NCBI GenBank assembly: GCA_945876095.1
Contig: CAMCMP010000007.1
Span: forward strand, 62,001-126,000
Length of the DNA stretch: 64,000 bases
Origin: Chitinophaga pinensis
GTDB lineage: Bacteria > Bacteroidota > Bacteroidia > Chitinophagales > Chitinophagaceae
Direction: 5' to 3'
Shown here one piece after another: positions 49,251 to 57,965 of this stretch. Position 1 is the first letter of the stretch. Every line of letters starts with the position of its first letter. A program made the translations under genes and the position numbers. Under the pieces are notes generated by a model. That model had not been told where the DNA came from. It saw only the letters and a program-made list of their open reading frames with translations, and did not search any database.

Positions 49251-50612
49251 TTAATCTTTTGCCTTAGCCATTTCTAAGGCAGTAGTGGTAATAAAATATT
49301 TTGCGATAGTATTAGGTACTTCCCATTTTGGCAAGGAATGGTTTAAAAGGTAATCACTGAAAACCTTGAAAGTAATGTCTCGCTTTAATTCTAATTCGGC
49401 TGGTATATTAACTTGAACAAACTTACCTTCTTGTGACCAAGAAATACCAGGAAAATCCTTTTGAAGTAGAGCAAAAGATCTATCGAGTTGCTCTCTAAAA
49501 TCTTTATCGCTTAGGTTACTTCTTTTTTCAACACAAAGCCTCGGTTTATTCCTTCCAAATACTTGATCGATAAATACAGTAGATCGATCTCCTTCTGCAT
49601 AAGCACTACGAATATCATTTCCTCCCTTAGGCGTTGCGGCTCGCCATTCAACATTCACTTCGGTATAAACTCCCTTTACAGTAAATAAAATTTTACCATT
49701 CGCAAAAACAGAAAGAACGGAATCCTTCACATAAGGAGACAATGATGATGGTATTTCTGGAAGTGAGGTTGCAGCGGAAAATTCAGCATTTGAAAGTTTT
49801 ACACTACTATGATCAGCGTCTAACACTTTGATGTCTTTGGTATATTCAATTGCCTGCTCAGGAAATAATTTCCAAAAAGCAAGATCAATTAAATGGGTGG
49901 TAACATCCACTACTCCTTCGCCTTGTTGAAGCACATCGAAATACCATGCTGGTCGAGTTCCTTTTCCTCCTCTGTAAAAATGATGAACACTTGATTCTAA
50001 AATAGCAGGGTGATTTTTAGTTCCCCTAGTCTGCTTTCCAAATAACATAGAGTCTTGCATTAGCTCTCTTTGCACTCTATTGATGAGACTATATCGTTCA
50101 GTCATCATATCAAACAATATAACTCCCTTTTGATCAGCCAACTCATAGGATGTTTTTAAACGCTCAAATCCCGCTTTATTAATAACGATTGGTTTGTCAG
50201 CAAACACATTCATTCCCGCTTTGATTGAACTTTCAATGTAGTCAATTTTCAATCGATTGTTACCCGATAATACAACTACATTTCCCTTCTTGTCTGCTGC
50301 CATTTTTTCTAAATAATCAGGACCAGAATAAATATCTTCATTCCAATTGGTTGGATCTAGTTGTCTACTATTTAAAGATTTGATTTGATTAAGGTAAGGT
50401 TCAATAGAATTCTTATCAGGAGTATAGACGTAAACAGTACTATCCAAAAAATCCAATCGATCATTTTGAGCAGCAGCAGCATGACTATGCGTTGGATCCA
50501 ATTGTATCATTCGAATCGCTTTAGCCTTTTCGATACGATTATTGTTTTTCTTTAATCCGCAAGCGTATAATAAAGAAAATGTAAAGAGTAGGGTGATTTG
50601 CCTCGCTGTCAT
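49251..50612 (-). CDS. Gfo/Idh/MocA-like oxidoreductase lipoprotein
   Basis: A 453-residue lipoprotein with a lipobox at Cys18 (LYAC). The body resembles Gfo/Idh/MocA oxidoreductases with the C-terminal domain called Oxidoreduct_C in Bacteroidota. The N-terminal strand reads IQLDPTHSHAAAAQ where a GxGxxG nucleotide loop would be expected, and FADKPIVI near 133-140 resembles the EKP region. Nucleotide binding may therefore be altered. It is the third gene of an operon with the ChbG-like and NagX-like genes, 14 bases after the latter. Envelope location suggests a polysaccharide or oligosaccharide substrate; function unknown. Confidence 0.8.
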   Translation of the reverse strand: MTARQITLLFTFSLLYACGLKKNNNRIEKAKAIRMIQLDPTHSHAAAAQNDRLDFLDSTVYVYTPDKNSIEPYLNQIKSLNSRQLDPTNWNEDIYSGPDYLEKMAADKKGNVVVLSGNNRLKIDYIESSIKAGMNVFADKPIVINKAGFERLKTSYELADQKGVILFDMMTERYSLINRVQRELMQDSMLFGKQTRGTKNHPAILESSVHHFYRGGKGTRPAWYFDVLQQGEGVVDVTTHLIDLAFWKLFPEQAIEYTKDIKVLDADHSSVKLSNAEFSAATSLPEIPSSLSPYVKDSVLSVFANGKILFTVKGVYTEVNVEWRAATPKGGNDIRSAYAEGDRSTVFIDQVFGRNKPRLCVEKRSNLSDKDFREQLDRSFALLQKDFPGISWSQEGKFVQVNIPAELELKRDITFKVFSDYLLNHSLPKWEVPNTIAKYFITTTALEMAKAKD

Positions 50613-50626
50613 TTTAATGATACAAT

Positions 50627-51712
50627 TTAAATTTTAAAAAATATTTTTTTTCTATACAATAATAAGCCAACCACAAAACATGAAAACACTGAGCACAATG
50701 ACCAGATCAATGAGGCATTTAATTCAGTCATACCAAGATTGATCAAGCCCAAATAAACAAAATTATGTATTCCCGTATGTTTATAAATCGTTTCAAACAG
50801 ATCAGCACTAATGTATATCAGAATGGCATTAGACCCGAATATAACTCCAATTTTAGACAATAGATTATTTTTATACCCTTTCAAATCTATTAAAAATAAA
50901 GAAAGAGAAAATATAACTACCGCCCATCCGGATGTAATTAAAACAAAGGAACTCGTCCATATTTTTTTATTTATTGGAAAAAACCAGCCCCAGATATACC
51001 CAACCAAAATACATCCAACACCTGCTACGAAAAGCCAGCTGACGGTATGTTCAGAAGTTTTTTGTTCAACAATCAATCGCCCAGCTAACATGCCCAATAG
51101 GCAAGATGAAATAGCAGGTAATGAACTATAAAATCCTTCTGCGTTCCAGCCATGATCACCAATTGTTTTTATTGGAAACAATAATAAATCTACCCATGCA
51201 GCAAAATTTACTCCTGGCTCCAATGTTCCTGCCAAAAAAGCATCGGTAGAAATAAAGGACATGGTAAGCCAATAGCCAACTAATATTACCAACACGATAT
51301 AGATCTGTGTTCTCCATGAAGTGAAAATAAAAAGCAGCGCGCCTACTACAAATACTTCTGCAATACGTTGCAATACGCCAAAAAGATCAATTTTAGTAAA
51401 ATCAAAGTTGGGTAAATAATGTAAGAAAAATCCAATGGTATAAATTTTAAGTCCTCTAATTAAAATTTTCTTTACCATCTCCTTTCTTGATTTCGATGCA
51501 GTAAGTTGCTTCGAATAAGAAAGTGCAATAGATACTCCTACAATAAATATAAAAAAAGGAAAGATGAAATCAGTTGAAGTTAATCCATTCCAATTTGAAT
51601 GAACTAAAGGCGCATACATATATTTCCATGATCCAGGATAATTAACCAAGATCATCATAGCAATGATAAGGCCTCTAAATACGTCAACCGAAATTAATCT
51701 ATCCGACTTCAT
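50627..51712 (-). CDS. NagX/HGSNAT-like membrane acyltransferase (DUF5009)
   Basis: A 361-residue multi-spanning membrane protein with about ten helices. The N-terminus has SVDVFRGLIIAMMILVNYPG (8-27) and DFIFPFFIFIVGVSIALSYS, which are characteristic of the heparan-alpha-glucosaminide N-acetyltransferase/NagX group. That group moves acetyl groups across the membrane to amino sugars in animals, and bacterial NagX is linked to GlcNAc use. Its ATG begins at the base next to the stop of the ChbG-like gene, so the two are translationally coupled. A deacetylase paired with an acetyltransferase-like protein suggests handling of amino-sugar acetylation. Confidence 0.85.
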   Translation of the reverse strand: MKSDRLISVDVFRGLIIAMMILVNYPGSWKYMYAPLVHSNWNGLTSTDFIFPFFIFIVGVSIALSYSKQLTASKSRKEMVKKILIRGLKIYTIGFFLHYLPNFDFTKIDLFGVLQRIAEVFVVGALLFIFTSWRTQIYIVLVILVGYWLTMSFISTDAFLAGTLEPGVNFAAWVDLLLFPIKTIGDHGWNAEGFYSSLPAISSCLLGMLAGRLIVEQKTSEHTVSWLFVAGVGCILVGYIWGWFFPINKKIWTSSFVLITSGWAVVIFSLSLFLIDLKGYKNNLLSKIGVIFGSNAILIYISADLFETIYKHTGIHNFVYLGLINLGMTELNASLIWSLCSVFSCFVVGLLLYRKKIFFKI

Positions 51713-52795
51713 TTATTTTCTTGCTGTAAATCTTTTCATAATCTGTTTCCAGTCTGTAATAATTATTCCTTCGTCCTTAAGAAATTTTATAACCACCGGA
51801 TCTGCAAATAAATCACCCTCCCATCCGCGTTGTTGCCAGCTACCTGTGATAGATTTTAAATTTTCATTTGGCACAGAAGGATGAAAAATAATTTCAGTCA
51901 GTCCATTACTCAATGATTTCACCAATGCGAAAAAGTTTTTTCTCTTTATCTCGTAAGTAGCACCAGGACCAACACTAGTGAAATTATCAAGTTGAGGTAA
52001 TTTATAATTGCGAACCGTATTAATTACTTCTTCAGTGATTGGATATCCTTGTTTTTTAAAATCAGCAGCAACCAAAGGATTGGTAACATCTATAATATTA
52101 CCTGGAATATGGTATTCTTCAGCAACTTTTAAAAACACTTTTACATATTCAGGTGATCCATAAAGTGTACCCATGTGTGTATCAATATGATCAGGTCGAT
52201 GACCTAGTGCAATAGATTTTTCAATCTGTGCACGAATTTCAGTCTCTACCTCTTTAGCCGATGCGTGCATCACTACATCAGGAACTTCATGCCACAATTT
52301 TCCTTCAGGATCAATTAGACCAGGTACTTTTTTAGGATCTGTAATAGGACCCCAACGGTGATTCTTCCATTCACTGGTAAGGGTAAGATGTAGACCGATA
52401 TCAGCTTTAGGATGTTTATTTGACCACAGAATAACTTCTTCAGCATTTGGACAAGGCATCATCACAGCAGCAGAATTTAAAAACCCTTTCTCTATATAAT
52501 TGTAAGTAGAGGTATTTGCCTCCTGACACATTCCTACATCATCAATATGTAATAACAAAACTTTTTTACCAGAAGGGAATCCCAATTTTTCTGCCCAACT
52601 CTGCATTTTCTGAGATGGCTTAGGGCTTAATGCTGACTTACCTTTATCGATTATTGAAAAGTTGTTTGCAAAAAGATTTGAAGGAGATACAAAAAAGATA
52701 ACCAATAAAACAATTCCTACAATCGATATTAGCTGCCTTCCTAGTTGAAAATGGATTACTACTTCTTTAGTTACTGGATGGATTTTAGTGTTCAT
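51713..52795 (-). CDS. ChbG/YdjC-like sugar deacetylase
   Basis: A 360-residue protein of the YdjC/ChbG family, metal-dependent deacetylases of chito-oligosaccharides and related sugars. A hydrophobic segment (22-44) acts as signal or anchor. The catalytic strand LLHIDDVGM holds Asp85-Asp86, and His136 (GLHLTL), His203 and His207 (HIDTHMG) complete the metal site. Escherichia coli ChbG is cytosolic and shorter (about 250 residues), so this exported form with an N-terminal extension is a different branch. It heads the operon with the NagX-like and Gfo/Idh genes, following a 124-base gap after the CehA/McbA gene. Confidence 0.85.
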   Translation of the reverse strand: MNTKIHPVTKEVVIHFQLGRQLISIVGIVLLVIFFVSPSNLFANNFSIIDKGKSALSPKPSQKMQSWAEKLGFPSGKKVLLLHIDDVGMCQEANTSTYNYIEKGFLNSAAVMMPCPNAEEVILWSNKHPKADIGLHLTLTSEWKNHRWGPITDPKKVPGLIDPEGKLWHEVPDVVMHASAKEVETEIRAQIEKSIALGHRPDHIDTHMGTLYGSPEYVKVFLKVAEEYHIPGNIIDVTNPLVAADFKKQGYPITEEVINTVRNYKLPQLDNFTSVGPGATYEIKRKNFFALVKSLSNGLTEIIFHPSVPNENLKSITGSWQQRGWEGDLFADPVVIKFLKDEGIIITDWKQIMKRFTARK

Positions 52796-52919
52796 TTTGT
52801 TTGAGTTTAAATTTATTTTTTCGGATGATTCTATTTACAATGATTCAAATTAGTAAGCTTCCTTATGATACGAATTTAACATAATTATTCTTTACCCAAT
52901 TGAATACATTTTAATAGCA

Positions 52920-54581
52920 CTATTTTGCTATTATCGCTGATTGTTGTATATGAGCTCGCAGATTTTTATAAAATACTTTTGCGTTTGCAAGCCTCGTTAA
53001 TATCCCTTGATCAGGATTGGGTAATGCTTTTTCTTCTTGCTCTGTTTTATTAATTGCATCTTCTTGTTTTAAAATAATAGCGGGCGCTTTTTTATCATTC
53101 CAGGTAGGTTGATTATCTACAATAAAATAAATAGGAGTAGTATGAGCAACGGCACTATTTTCACAAAACACAGCAGCTGCAAGCCATTGGCTATGTGTAA
53201 GCGTATGTTTTATCTTTATGTCTAAGGAGTCTTTTTTGCCTGTATTAATTTTTTCAGCTACCAGGCCATCACTATTATAAATAGCAATCTTACTAATTAC
53301 TCCAATAGAAGGATTAGAGATACCCTTAACAGAAAGTACTGTGGAAGAACCTTTATGCTGAATGATTTCTGAGCCTGGAAATTTGCCATCTGCTTTTAGA
53401 AAAATTGCAGGGCCATTTGATACAAATGTATTTCCAGCTTTTAATCCCTCAAACCATTTATTAGCGGAGAAATTTTTTCCTGTATATACAAAAGTACGCA
53501 CTTCCCCCATTGTAGAACCCCATGGAATATCACTTCCAGCTGCAGCAGTAAGCCTAAATCCAAGATCTAGGTAATCGTAATAATCAAGTGTATTTATTTT
53601 TGAAAACTGAAGTAATTCAACAAAATCAATTTCTCCTGAAGTAACATACCAAGGAAAACCACGAGGCAAACTACAACCATTCCAAGAAAAATGAGCGAAA
53701 CCAACTATAGCGCCAGGCTGTTGATGAAGCTTTTTAAATACAAGATCATAATAATTATAACCAGGATCAGGCTCTCTTATAAATTGATTAATATTTAGTC
53801 CAATGATATGGCCAAAATCACTGCGTGGGCCTTCTTGACCAGAAGCAAGACAAATATTCCCTCTGCATATTCTAAACTTTTCATCAAACCCCTCTTGCTT
53901 AAAATCGGTGTTGGCATCAGAATGGTGCCCCATTTCAAGGATATTTACCATGTGAACATCTTCAGCAGTAGCATATTCTAGTAAAAAATCTTTGTGCTCC
54001 TTCTTTGTGGTCGGATGATGAACATGCACATCACCAGAATACCATCCTTTTTGAGGAAGATTAATCCAACGTTTAAGTGTAAAAGATTTTTTTGTAGTAG
54101 TCTCTTTACCTGTGATGATAAAATCTTCACCTATTGGAATATATTCATTGCCATGTTCTATACTAATATGATATTTACCCGGCATTAATTCGATATCAAA
54201 ATTTCCTGATACTTGATAAATCACTGGGGCTTTCCAATAAGGAAGTGAAGGTAATGAGCCATAAACAAAACTTCGATCATTGTTGGTTCCAATACCATTC
54301 ATTTTTCGAATGGGCCCTGTCCAATTTTTAAGTGAACTAAACTCAATGCCTTTATAAAAATCTGAAATTTTTGATAATGATCCGACAACAGATTTTTGTG
54401 AAGGGGTGTGGATTGAACTATCTTTTAAGTCCATCAAACAAATCATTGCTGGAGTTATCTTAGCAGTTGTAGCATCAATAATTTTAAAATTTACCAATGT
54501 AGGCGAATCAGCTTTTTGAGCTACTAAAACCAAACCTTTAAACAGAAGCAAAACAAAGGCAATCCAGTATCTATAATTCAT
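52920..54581 (-). CDS. CehA/McbA family metallohydrolase
   Basis: A 553-residue exported PHP-type metal-dependent hydrolase. A signal peptide ends near residue 21 (VLVAQ). A beta-rich N-terminal domain (about 25-170) is followed by the metal-binding GDVHVHH motif (183-189; Asp184, His186, His188), with His196 and an EMGHHSD further on. Family members include carbaryl and carbofuran hydrolases, but most relatives act on unknown esters, amides or phosphoesters. The gene upstream (Gfo/Idh) ends in a strong terminator, so it has its own promoter in 54582-54726, where no clear motif is visible. Confidence 0.85.
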   Translation of the reverse strand: MNYRYWIAFVLLLFKGLVLVAQKADSPTLVNFKIIDATTAKITPAMICLMDLKDSSIHTPSQKSVVGSLSKISDFYKGIEFSSLKNWTGPIRKMNGIGTNNDRSFVYGSLPSLPYWKAPVIYQVSGNFDIELMPGKYHISIEHGNEYIPIGEDFIITGKETTTKKSFTLKRWINLPQKGWYSGDVHVHHPTTKKEHKDFLLEYATAEDVHMVNILEMGHHSDANTDFKQEGFDEKFRICRGNICLASGQEGPRSDFGHIIGLNINQFIREPDPGYNYYDLVFKKLHQQPGAIVGFAHFSWNGCSLPRGFPWYVTSGEIDFVELLQFSKINTLDYYDYLDLGFRLTAAAGSDIPWGSTMGEVRTFVYTGKNFSANKWFEGLKAGNTFVSNGPAIFLKADGKFPGSEIIQHKGSSTVLSVKGISNPSIGVISKIAIYNSDGLVAEKINTGKKDSLDIKIKHTLTHSQWLAAAVFCENSAVAHTTPIYFIVDNQPTWNDKKAPAIILKQEDAINKTEQEEKALPNPDQGILTRLANAKVFYKNLRAHIQQSAIIAK

Positions 54582-54726
54582 TATTTTCTAATTTAGTTAG
54601 GATACAAACAATAGTACTGATCAAATATAGCAAATATTGTAGCTGAAAAATTCCAGTTGACAGATTGGGTAATTAGTAGCGGATTTTCCAACATAAATTT
54701 TTGAATAAGTTCTGTGATTAATGTCT

Positions 54727-54780
54727 AAAAAAGAAAGGGGCTCAGATTGCATCTGAGCCCCTTTTATTAATTGTTTTTTT
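54727..54780 (-). terminator. Strong intrinsic terminator, possibly bidirectional
   Basis: GGGGCTCAGAT (54737-54747) pairs perfectly with ATCTGAGCCCC (54751-54761) across a 3-base loop, giving an 11-pair stem. On the minus strand it is followed by TTTCTTTTTT, so it ends the Gfo/Idh gene whose stop is at 54785. The plus-strand side also has a T run, but no plus-strand gene ends there. Confidence 0.95.
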
Positions 54781-54784
54781 TGAA

Positions 54785-56218
54785 TTAAACAGGCATATCA
54801 GGCAATGTAAATCCATTGTGATAAGTATGTCTAATTAGTTCAGCAGCAAAATCTTTTGCTGAAGTAGTTTCATTTCTACTGATTCTTAATTTATCATCAG
54901 CAGTGATATTAGTAAAGTTCATATTAGGTCCATCCCAATGTAACACTTTGTTCAAAGACTGAAGACGAACTGCAAGTACTCCCATTACAACCATTTCATT
55001 GAATGGACCAGAAACGCTAAAATCTGATGCAGACAAGATGCGATTTTCTGGACTTTCTTTACATGCTCTGATCCAATCTGCTTCATGAGATACTTCAATT
55101 CGACGAAGTGTTTTCTCAACATTAGGAACTCTGCCAGAAAGAAGAATTGGATCGGTACCATATTCACCACAAATCAATGAGTCTTTAGTACCATGGAAAA
55201 TAACTCCAGAATCTTGCTTTCTATCAGCAGGCCAGTTCATTGGGAACTCAGGCTTCAATCCGCCATCATACCAAGTCACCTTAACTTCTGGAAGATTAAT
55301 TTTTACACCTTTTGGTCTTTTACGTTCTGGATAAGTAAGATGAACAATTTGCGCACTAGGAGCACTATCAGGCATCAATGGAGTAGAACTTCCAATTACA
55401 TGAGTTGGATATTGTAATTTAAGAGCAGTAAAAATTGGATGCATTACGTGGCAAGCCATATCTCCTAAAGCACCAGTTCCAAAATCCCACCATCCACGCC
55501 ATACCCAAGGATGATAAGCAGGATTATAAGCACGCTTCTTTGCTGGTCCGATAAATAGATCCCAATTCAAACTATCTGGAACTGCAACCGTTTCAGTTGG
55601 AACTTTTAAACCTTGAGGCCAAATTGGACGATTGGTATAAGCTTCTACACTTTTCACTTCACCTATTTCACCATTCCAAATCCACTCAGAAGCTAAACGA
55701 ACACCTTCTGCTGAAGATCCTTGGTTACCCATTTGTGTAGCCACCTTATACTTTGCAGCAAGTTTAGTTAACAAACGAGATTCGTATACAGAATGTGTCA
55801 TTGGCTTTTGACAATACACATGTTTACCCAATGTAATTCCATGAGCAGATGGACCAGCGTGGTTATGATCAGAAGTAGCTACCAAAATCGCATCGATATC
55901 TTTAGCTTTTTCATCAAACATTTTACGCCAATCTTGATACTTTGCCGCTTTAGGATAAGTTTCAAAAACTTTAGGAACATTGTTTCTACCAACTCCCCAA
56001 TCAACGTCGCACAATGCAACAATATTTTCACCAGCCATGCGCTCTAGATTACCTCTTCCCATTCCCCCAATACCAATTCCAGCAATATTAAGTTTGTCGC
56101 TGGGTGCCTTGTGCCCTAATCCAGCAATCGCATTAGGCGGAACAATCATAAATCCAGCAGCAGCAGCAGACGAAGACTGAATAAAGCCTCGTCTGGTAAT
56201 GTTTCTTTTTTTACTCAT
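54785..56218 (-). CDS. Tat-exported Gfo/Idh/MocA oxidoreductase
   Basis: A 477-residue oxidoreductase with a Tat signal (TRRGFIQ near residues 8-14, then an Ala-rich stretch). The NAD(P)-binding loop GIGIGGMGRGN is intact near 47-57 and the QKPMTHSVYE motif near 137 carries the conserved Lys-Pro. The C-terminal domain has DHNHAGPSAH near 118 and YHPWVWRGWWDFGTGA in the middle, as in exported members from Bacteroidota and Planctomycetes. Cofactor must be loaded before Tat export. Such proteins oxidise glycosides or sugars, sometimes to 3-keto forms. It is a single-gene unit with an upstream 490-base region and a strong terminator. Confidence 0.9.
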   Translation of the reverse strand: MSKKRNITRRGFIQSSSAAAAGFMIVPPNAIAGLGHKAPSDKLNIAGIGIGGMGRGNLERMAGENIVALCDVDWGVGRNNVPKVFETYPKAAKYQDWRKMFDEKAKDIDAILVATSDHNHAGPSAHGITLGKHVYCQKPMTHSVYESRLLTKLAAKYKVATQMGNQGSSAEGVRLASEWIWNGEIGEVKSVEAYTNRPIWPQGLKVPTETVAVPDSLNWDLFIGPAKKRAYNPAYHPWVWRGWWDFGTGALGDMACHVMHPIFTALKLQYPTHVIGSSTPLMPDSAPSAQIVHLTYPERKRPKGVKINLPEVKVTWYDGGLKPEFPMNWPADRKQDSGVIFHGTKDSLICGEYGTDPILLSGRVPNVEKTLRRIEVSHEADWIRACKESPENRILSASDFSVSGPFNEMVVMGVLAVRLQSLNKVLHWDGPNMNFTNITADDKLRISRNETTSAKDFAAELIRHTYHNGFTLPDMPV

Positions 56219-56708
56219 TTTTTAAATTTTAATTAGTGGTTTAACTGATCGTTTAATTAGTCGATGAATAGCATTGATTTTATTCATTTAATACAGATAA
56301 CTGTAAGAATAGCTTCAGAAATCAAATATCAAGTGGAAAGTTATGAATAATTTACAAATTCTCACAAGTAGCATTTTTTTTTAGAAATTATTTAAAAAAT
56401 AAGGTATAAATTAACAATGAGCGTATAAAACATTCAAATTTAATCGAATGTTTTATCTATCAACCTTTCATGGTTTCTGAAATAAATAGAAAGGTTAAAT
56501 GACTTTATAAAAAAATGAAGGAATTATTAAAAAAAAGATTTAATAAAATAACCTTTTTATTTCTAGTTAGATAAATAATAAAAAAATATTAAATATGTTT
56601 TTAATTGATAAAGAAAATATATTAGTGAACAATATTAAATTGTTAAGTGTTGTTGTAAATAATAAAAAATGTTAAATTCGAAGATTATCTAATTCTAAAA
56701 AAAATAAA
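56219..56708. promoter_or_regulatory. 490-base AT-rich divergent intergenic region with inverted repeats
   Basis: No gene is visible here. It separates the minus-strand Gfo/Idh gene from the plus-strand small lipoprotein. It holds a perfect 11-base inverted repeat, ATAAAACATTC (56425-56435) and GAATGTTTTAT (56446-56456), with a 10-base spacer. It also holds three mutually complementary segments: AACCTTTC (56462-56469), GAAAGGTTA (56489-56497) and TAACCTTT (56549-56556). The middle one could pair with either flank. These may be operator or attenuator elements. Confidence 0.45.
56651..56681 (+). promoter_or_regulatory. Candidate promoter of the small lipoprotein gene
   Basis: TTG (56651-56653) lies 20 bases before TAAATTCG (56674-56681), which matches the Bacteroidota -7 consensus TAnnTTTG except for one base. 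The distance to the ATG at 56709 would give a leader of about 20 bases. The call rests on consensus alone. Confidence 0.3.
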
Positions 56709-57200
56709 ATGAAAAAAAGTATTCAACTATTAGCTTTGCTAGTATTCTGTTCTGTAGTGTTTTTTTCTTGTTCTAGCAGCGAAAAACCAGAGGATGTAGC
56801 AAAACAATTTTCTAAAGCAATACAAGAAAAAAAATGGGAAGAGGCAATGAAATTATCAGATGATAATACAAAAGGGATAATAAAATTGATGGAATCATTT
56901 ACTAAAATGGGAGATCAAATGGGTGCAGATACAGCAACTAAAAAAGCAGAAGAAACATTAGAATTTGTAAAATCTGAAGTAAAGGATTCTGTTGCCATCG
57001 TTTATTTTAAAGATAAAGCAACGTCAAAAGAAGAACAAATTCCATTGAAAAAAATCAATGGTAAATGGTTGGTTGCTATGAAAAAAGAAGGAATGGGTGG
57101 TGAAAATCCAACCAATGTAACAGGAGATAGCACCGGACTACAAAATATTGCTGATACAACACTACTGCAAAGTACAGATACCAGCGTTAAAGCTCATTAA
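56709..57200 (+). CDS. Small DUF4878-like lipoprotein
   Basis: A 163-residue lipoprotein with a lipobox at Cys21 (FFSC). Residues about 28-125 (EDVAKQFSKAIQEKKW, MKLSDDNTKG) resemble the DUF4878 fold, a cystatin/NTF2-like domain of unknown function found in envelope lipoproteins. The C-terminal tail of about 35 residues is rich in Thr, Asp and Ser and probably disordered. It precedes the YiiX-like gene by 32 bases, but a terminator-like hairpin lies between. Function unknown. Confidence 0.75.
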   Translation: MKKSIQLLALLVFCSVVFFSCSSSEKPEDVAKQFSKAIQEKKWEEAMKLSDDNTKGIIKLMESFTKMGDQMGADTATKKAEETLEFVKSEVKDSVAIVYFKDKATSKEEQIPLKKINGKWLVAMKKEGMGGENPTNVTGDSTGLQNIADTTLLQSTDTSVKAH

Positions 57201-57217
57201 TTTTTATAAATAAATCT

Positions 57218-57277
57218 TACTCCAATAATAAAATGAAACTTAAAATATTTTATTTTATTATTGGAGTACTTTTTTTT
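57218..57277 (+). terminator. Terminator-like hairpin spanning the next start codon
   Basis: TACTCCAATAATAAAAT (57218-57234) is perfectly complementary to 57252-57268. Pairing can extend inward through G35-U51 and three A-U pairs to about 21 pairs with a 9-base loop. The stem is followed by C and T8 (57270-57277). It has the form of an intrinsic terminator for the upstream lipoprotein, yet it includes the ATG at 57233-57235 and the first 12 codons of the YiiX-like gene. Confidence 0.7.
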
Positions 57278-57901
57278 ATAATTATTTGTATAAAATTATT
57301 TTTCTATCTCGATACCTTAGAAGAAAAAAAAGAGGTACAAAACAAATTTAATTACGCTAGAATTTCACCCACTGAAATTACTAAAATACAGGAAGGAGAC
57401 TTGATTCTAAGAAGAGGCTTTGGCTATTTTAGTAACGTAATCGCAACTCGACTAAACCAAGCTCCCTTTGATGTAACCCATGCAGGAATAATAGTTATCG
57501 ACAATGGGAAATGGGCGGTAGTCCATTCGCTTTCATCAGATGTTTCAAAAATTGATGGGATACAGATTCAATATTTAGATGAATTTTTGAAATATTCCCA
57601 ACCAAACAAAATAGTAATCACTCGTTTTAAATCACCCTCCAATAATACCAATTCTCAATTAGCCGGTTTGGCTAAATACCATCTTAATAAAAAAATTCCC
57701 TTTGATGATTTCGGTGATTTCGAGGATTCCACCTCAATGTATTGTACTGAACTAATCTTACACATACTTAACAAGGACTTAAAAGTATTGGAGATAGATA
57801 AAACAAAACAAGAAAAACAGGACTTCCTTTTCACCATGAAAAAAATGTATGACACCAATTATTTTAAAATAGTAGTGAATACCTATCAACACATTAAATA
57901 A
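57233..57901 (+). CDS. YiiX/YebB-like NlpC/P60-superfamily hydrolase
   Basis: A 222-residue protein with one N-terminal membrane helix (4-26) and a YiiX-type permuted papain-like domain. Candidate catalytic residues are His83 (VTHAGI) and Cys171 (MYCTELI); GDLILRR (55-61) is typical of the fold's first strand. Family members are thought to hydrolyse amide or ester bonds in the envelope, for example in peptidoglycan or lipids. The start codon is buried in a long hairpin with terminator features, so its expression is probably restricted. No better downstream start exists without losing the membrane helix. It converges with the M1 peptidase gene, 64 bases away. Confidence 0.8.
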   Translation: MKLKIFYFIIGVLFFIIICIKLFFYLDTLEEKKEVQNKFNYARISPTEITKIQEGDLILRRGFGYFSNVIATRLNQAPFDVTHAGIIVIDNGKWAVVHSLSSDVSKIDGIQIQYLDEFLKYSQPNKIVITRFKSPSNNTNSQLAGLAKYHLNKKIPFDDFGDFEDSTSMYCTELILHILNKDLKVLEIDKTKQEKQDFLFTMKKMYDTNYFKIVVNTYQHIK

Positions 57902-57965
57902 TAGTAATCACTCATCTCGTATTCAACTTTACCTTTTGAATCATCAAACTCAACTGAGATAAAAT

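Noticed and set aside
57921..57941. ATTCAA/TTGAAT hairpin between the YiiX-like gene and the M1 gene
   Set aside because: Six AT-rich pairs without a following T run.
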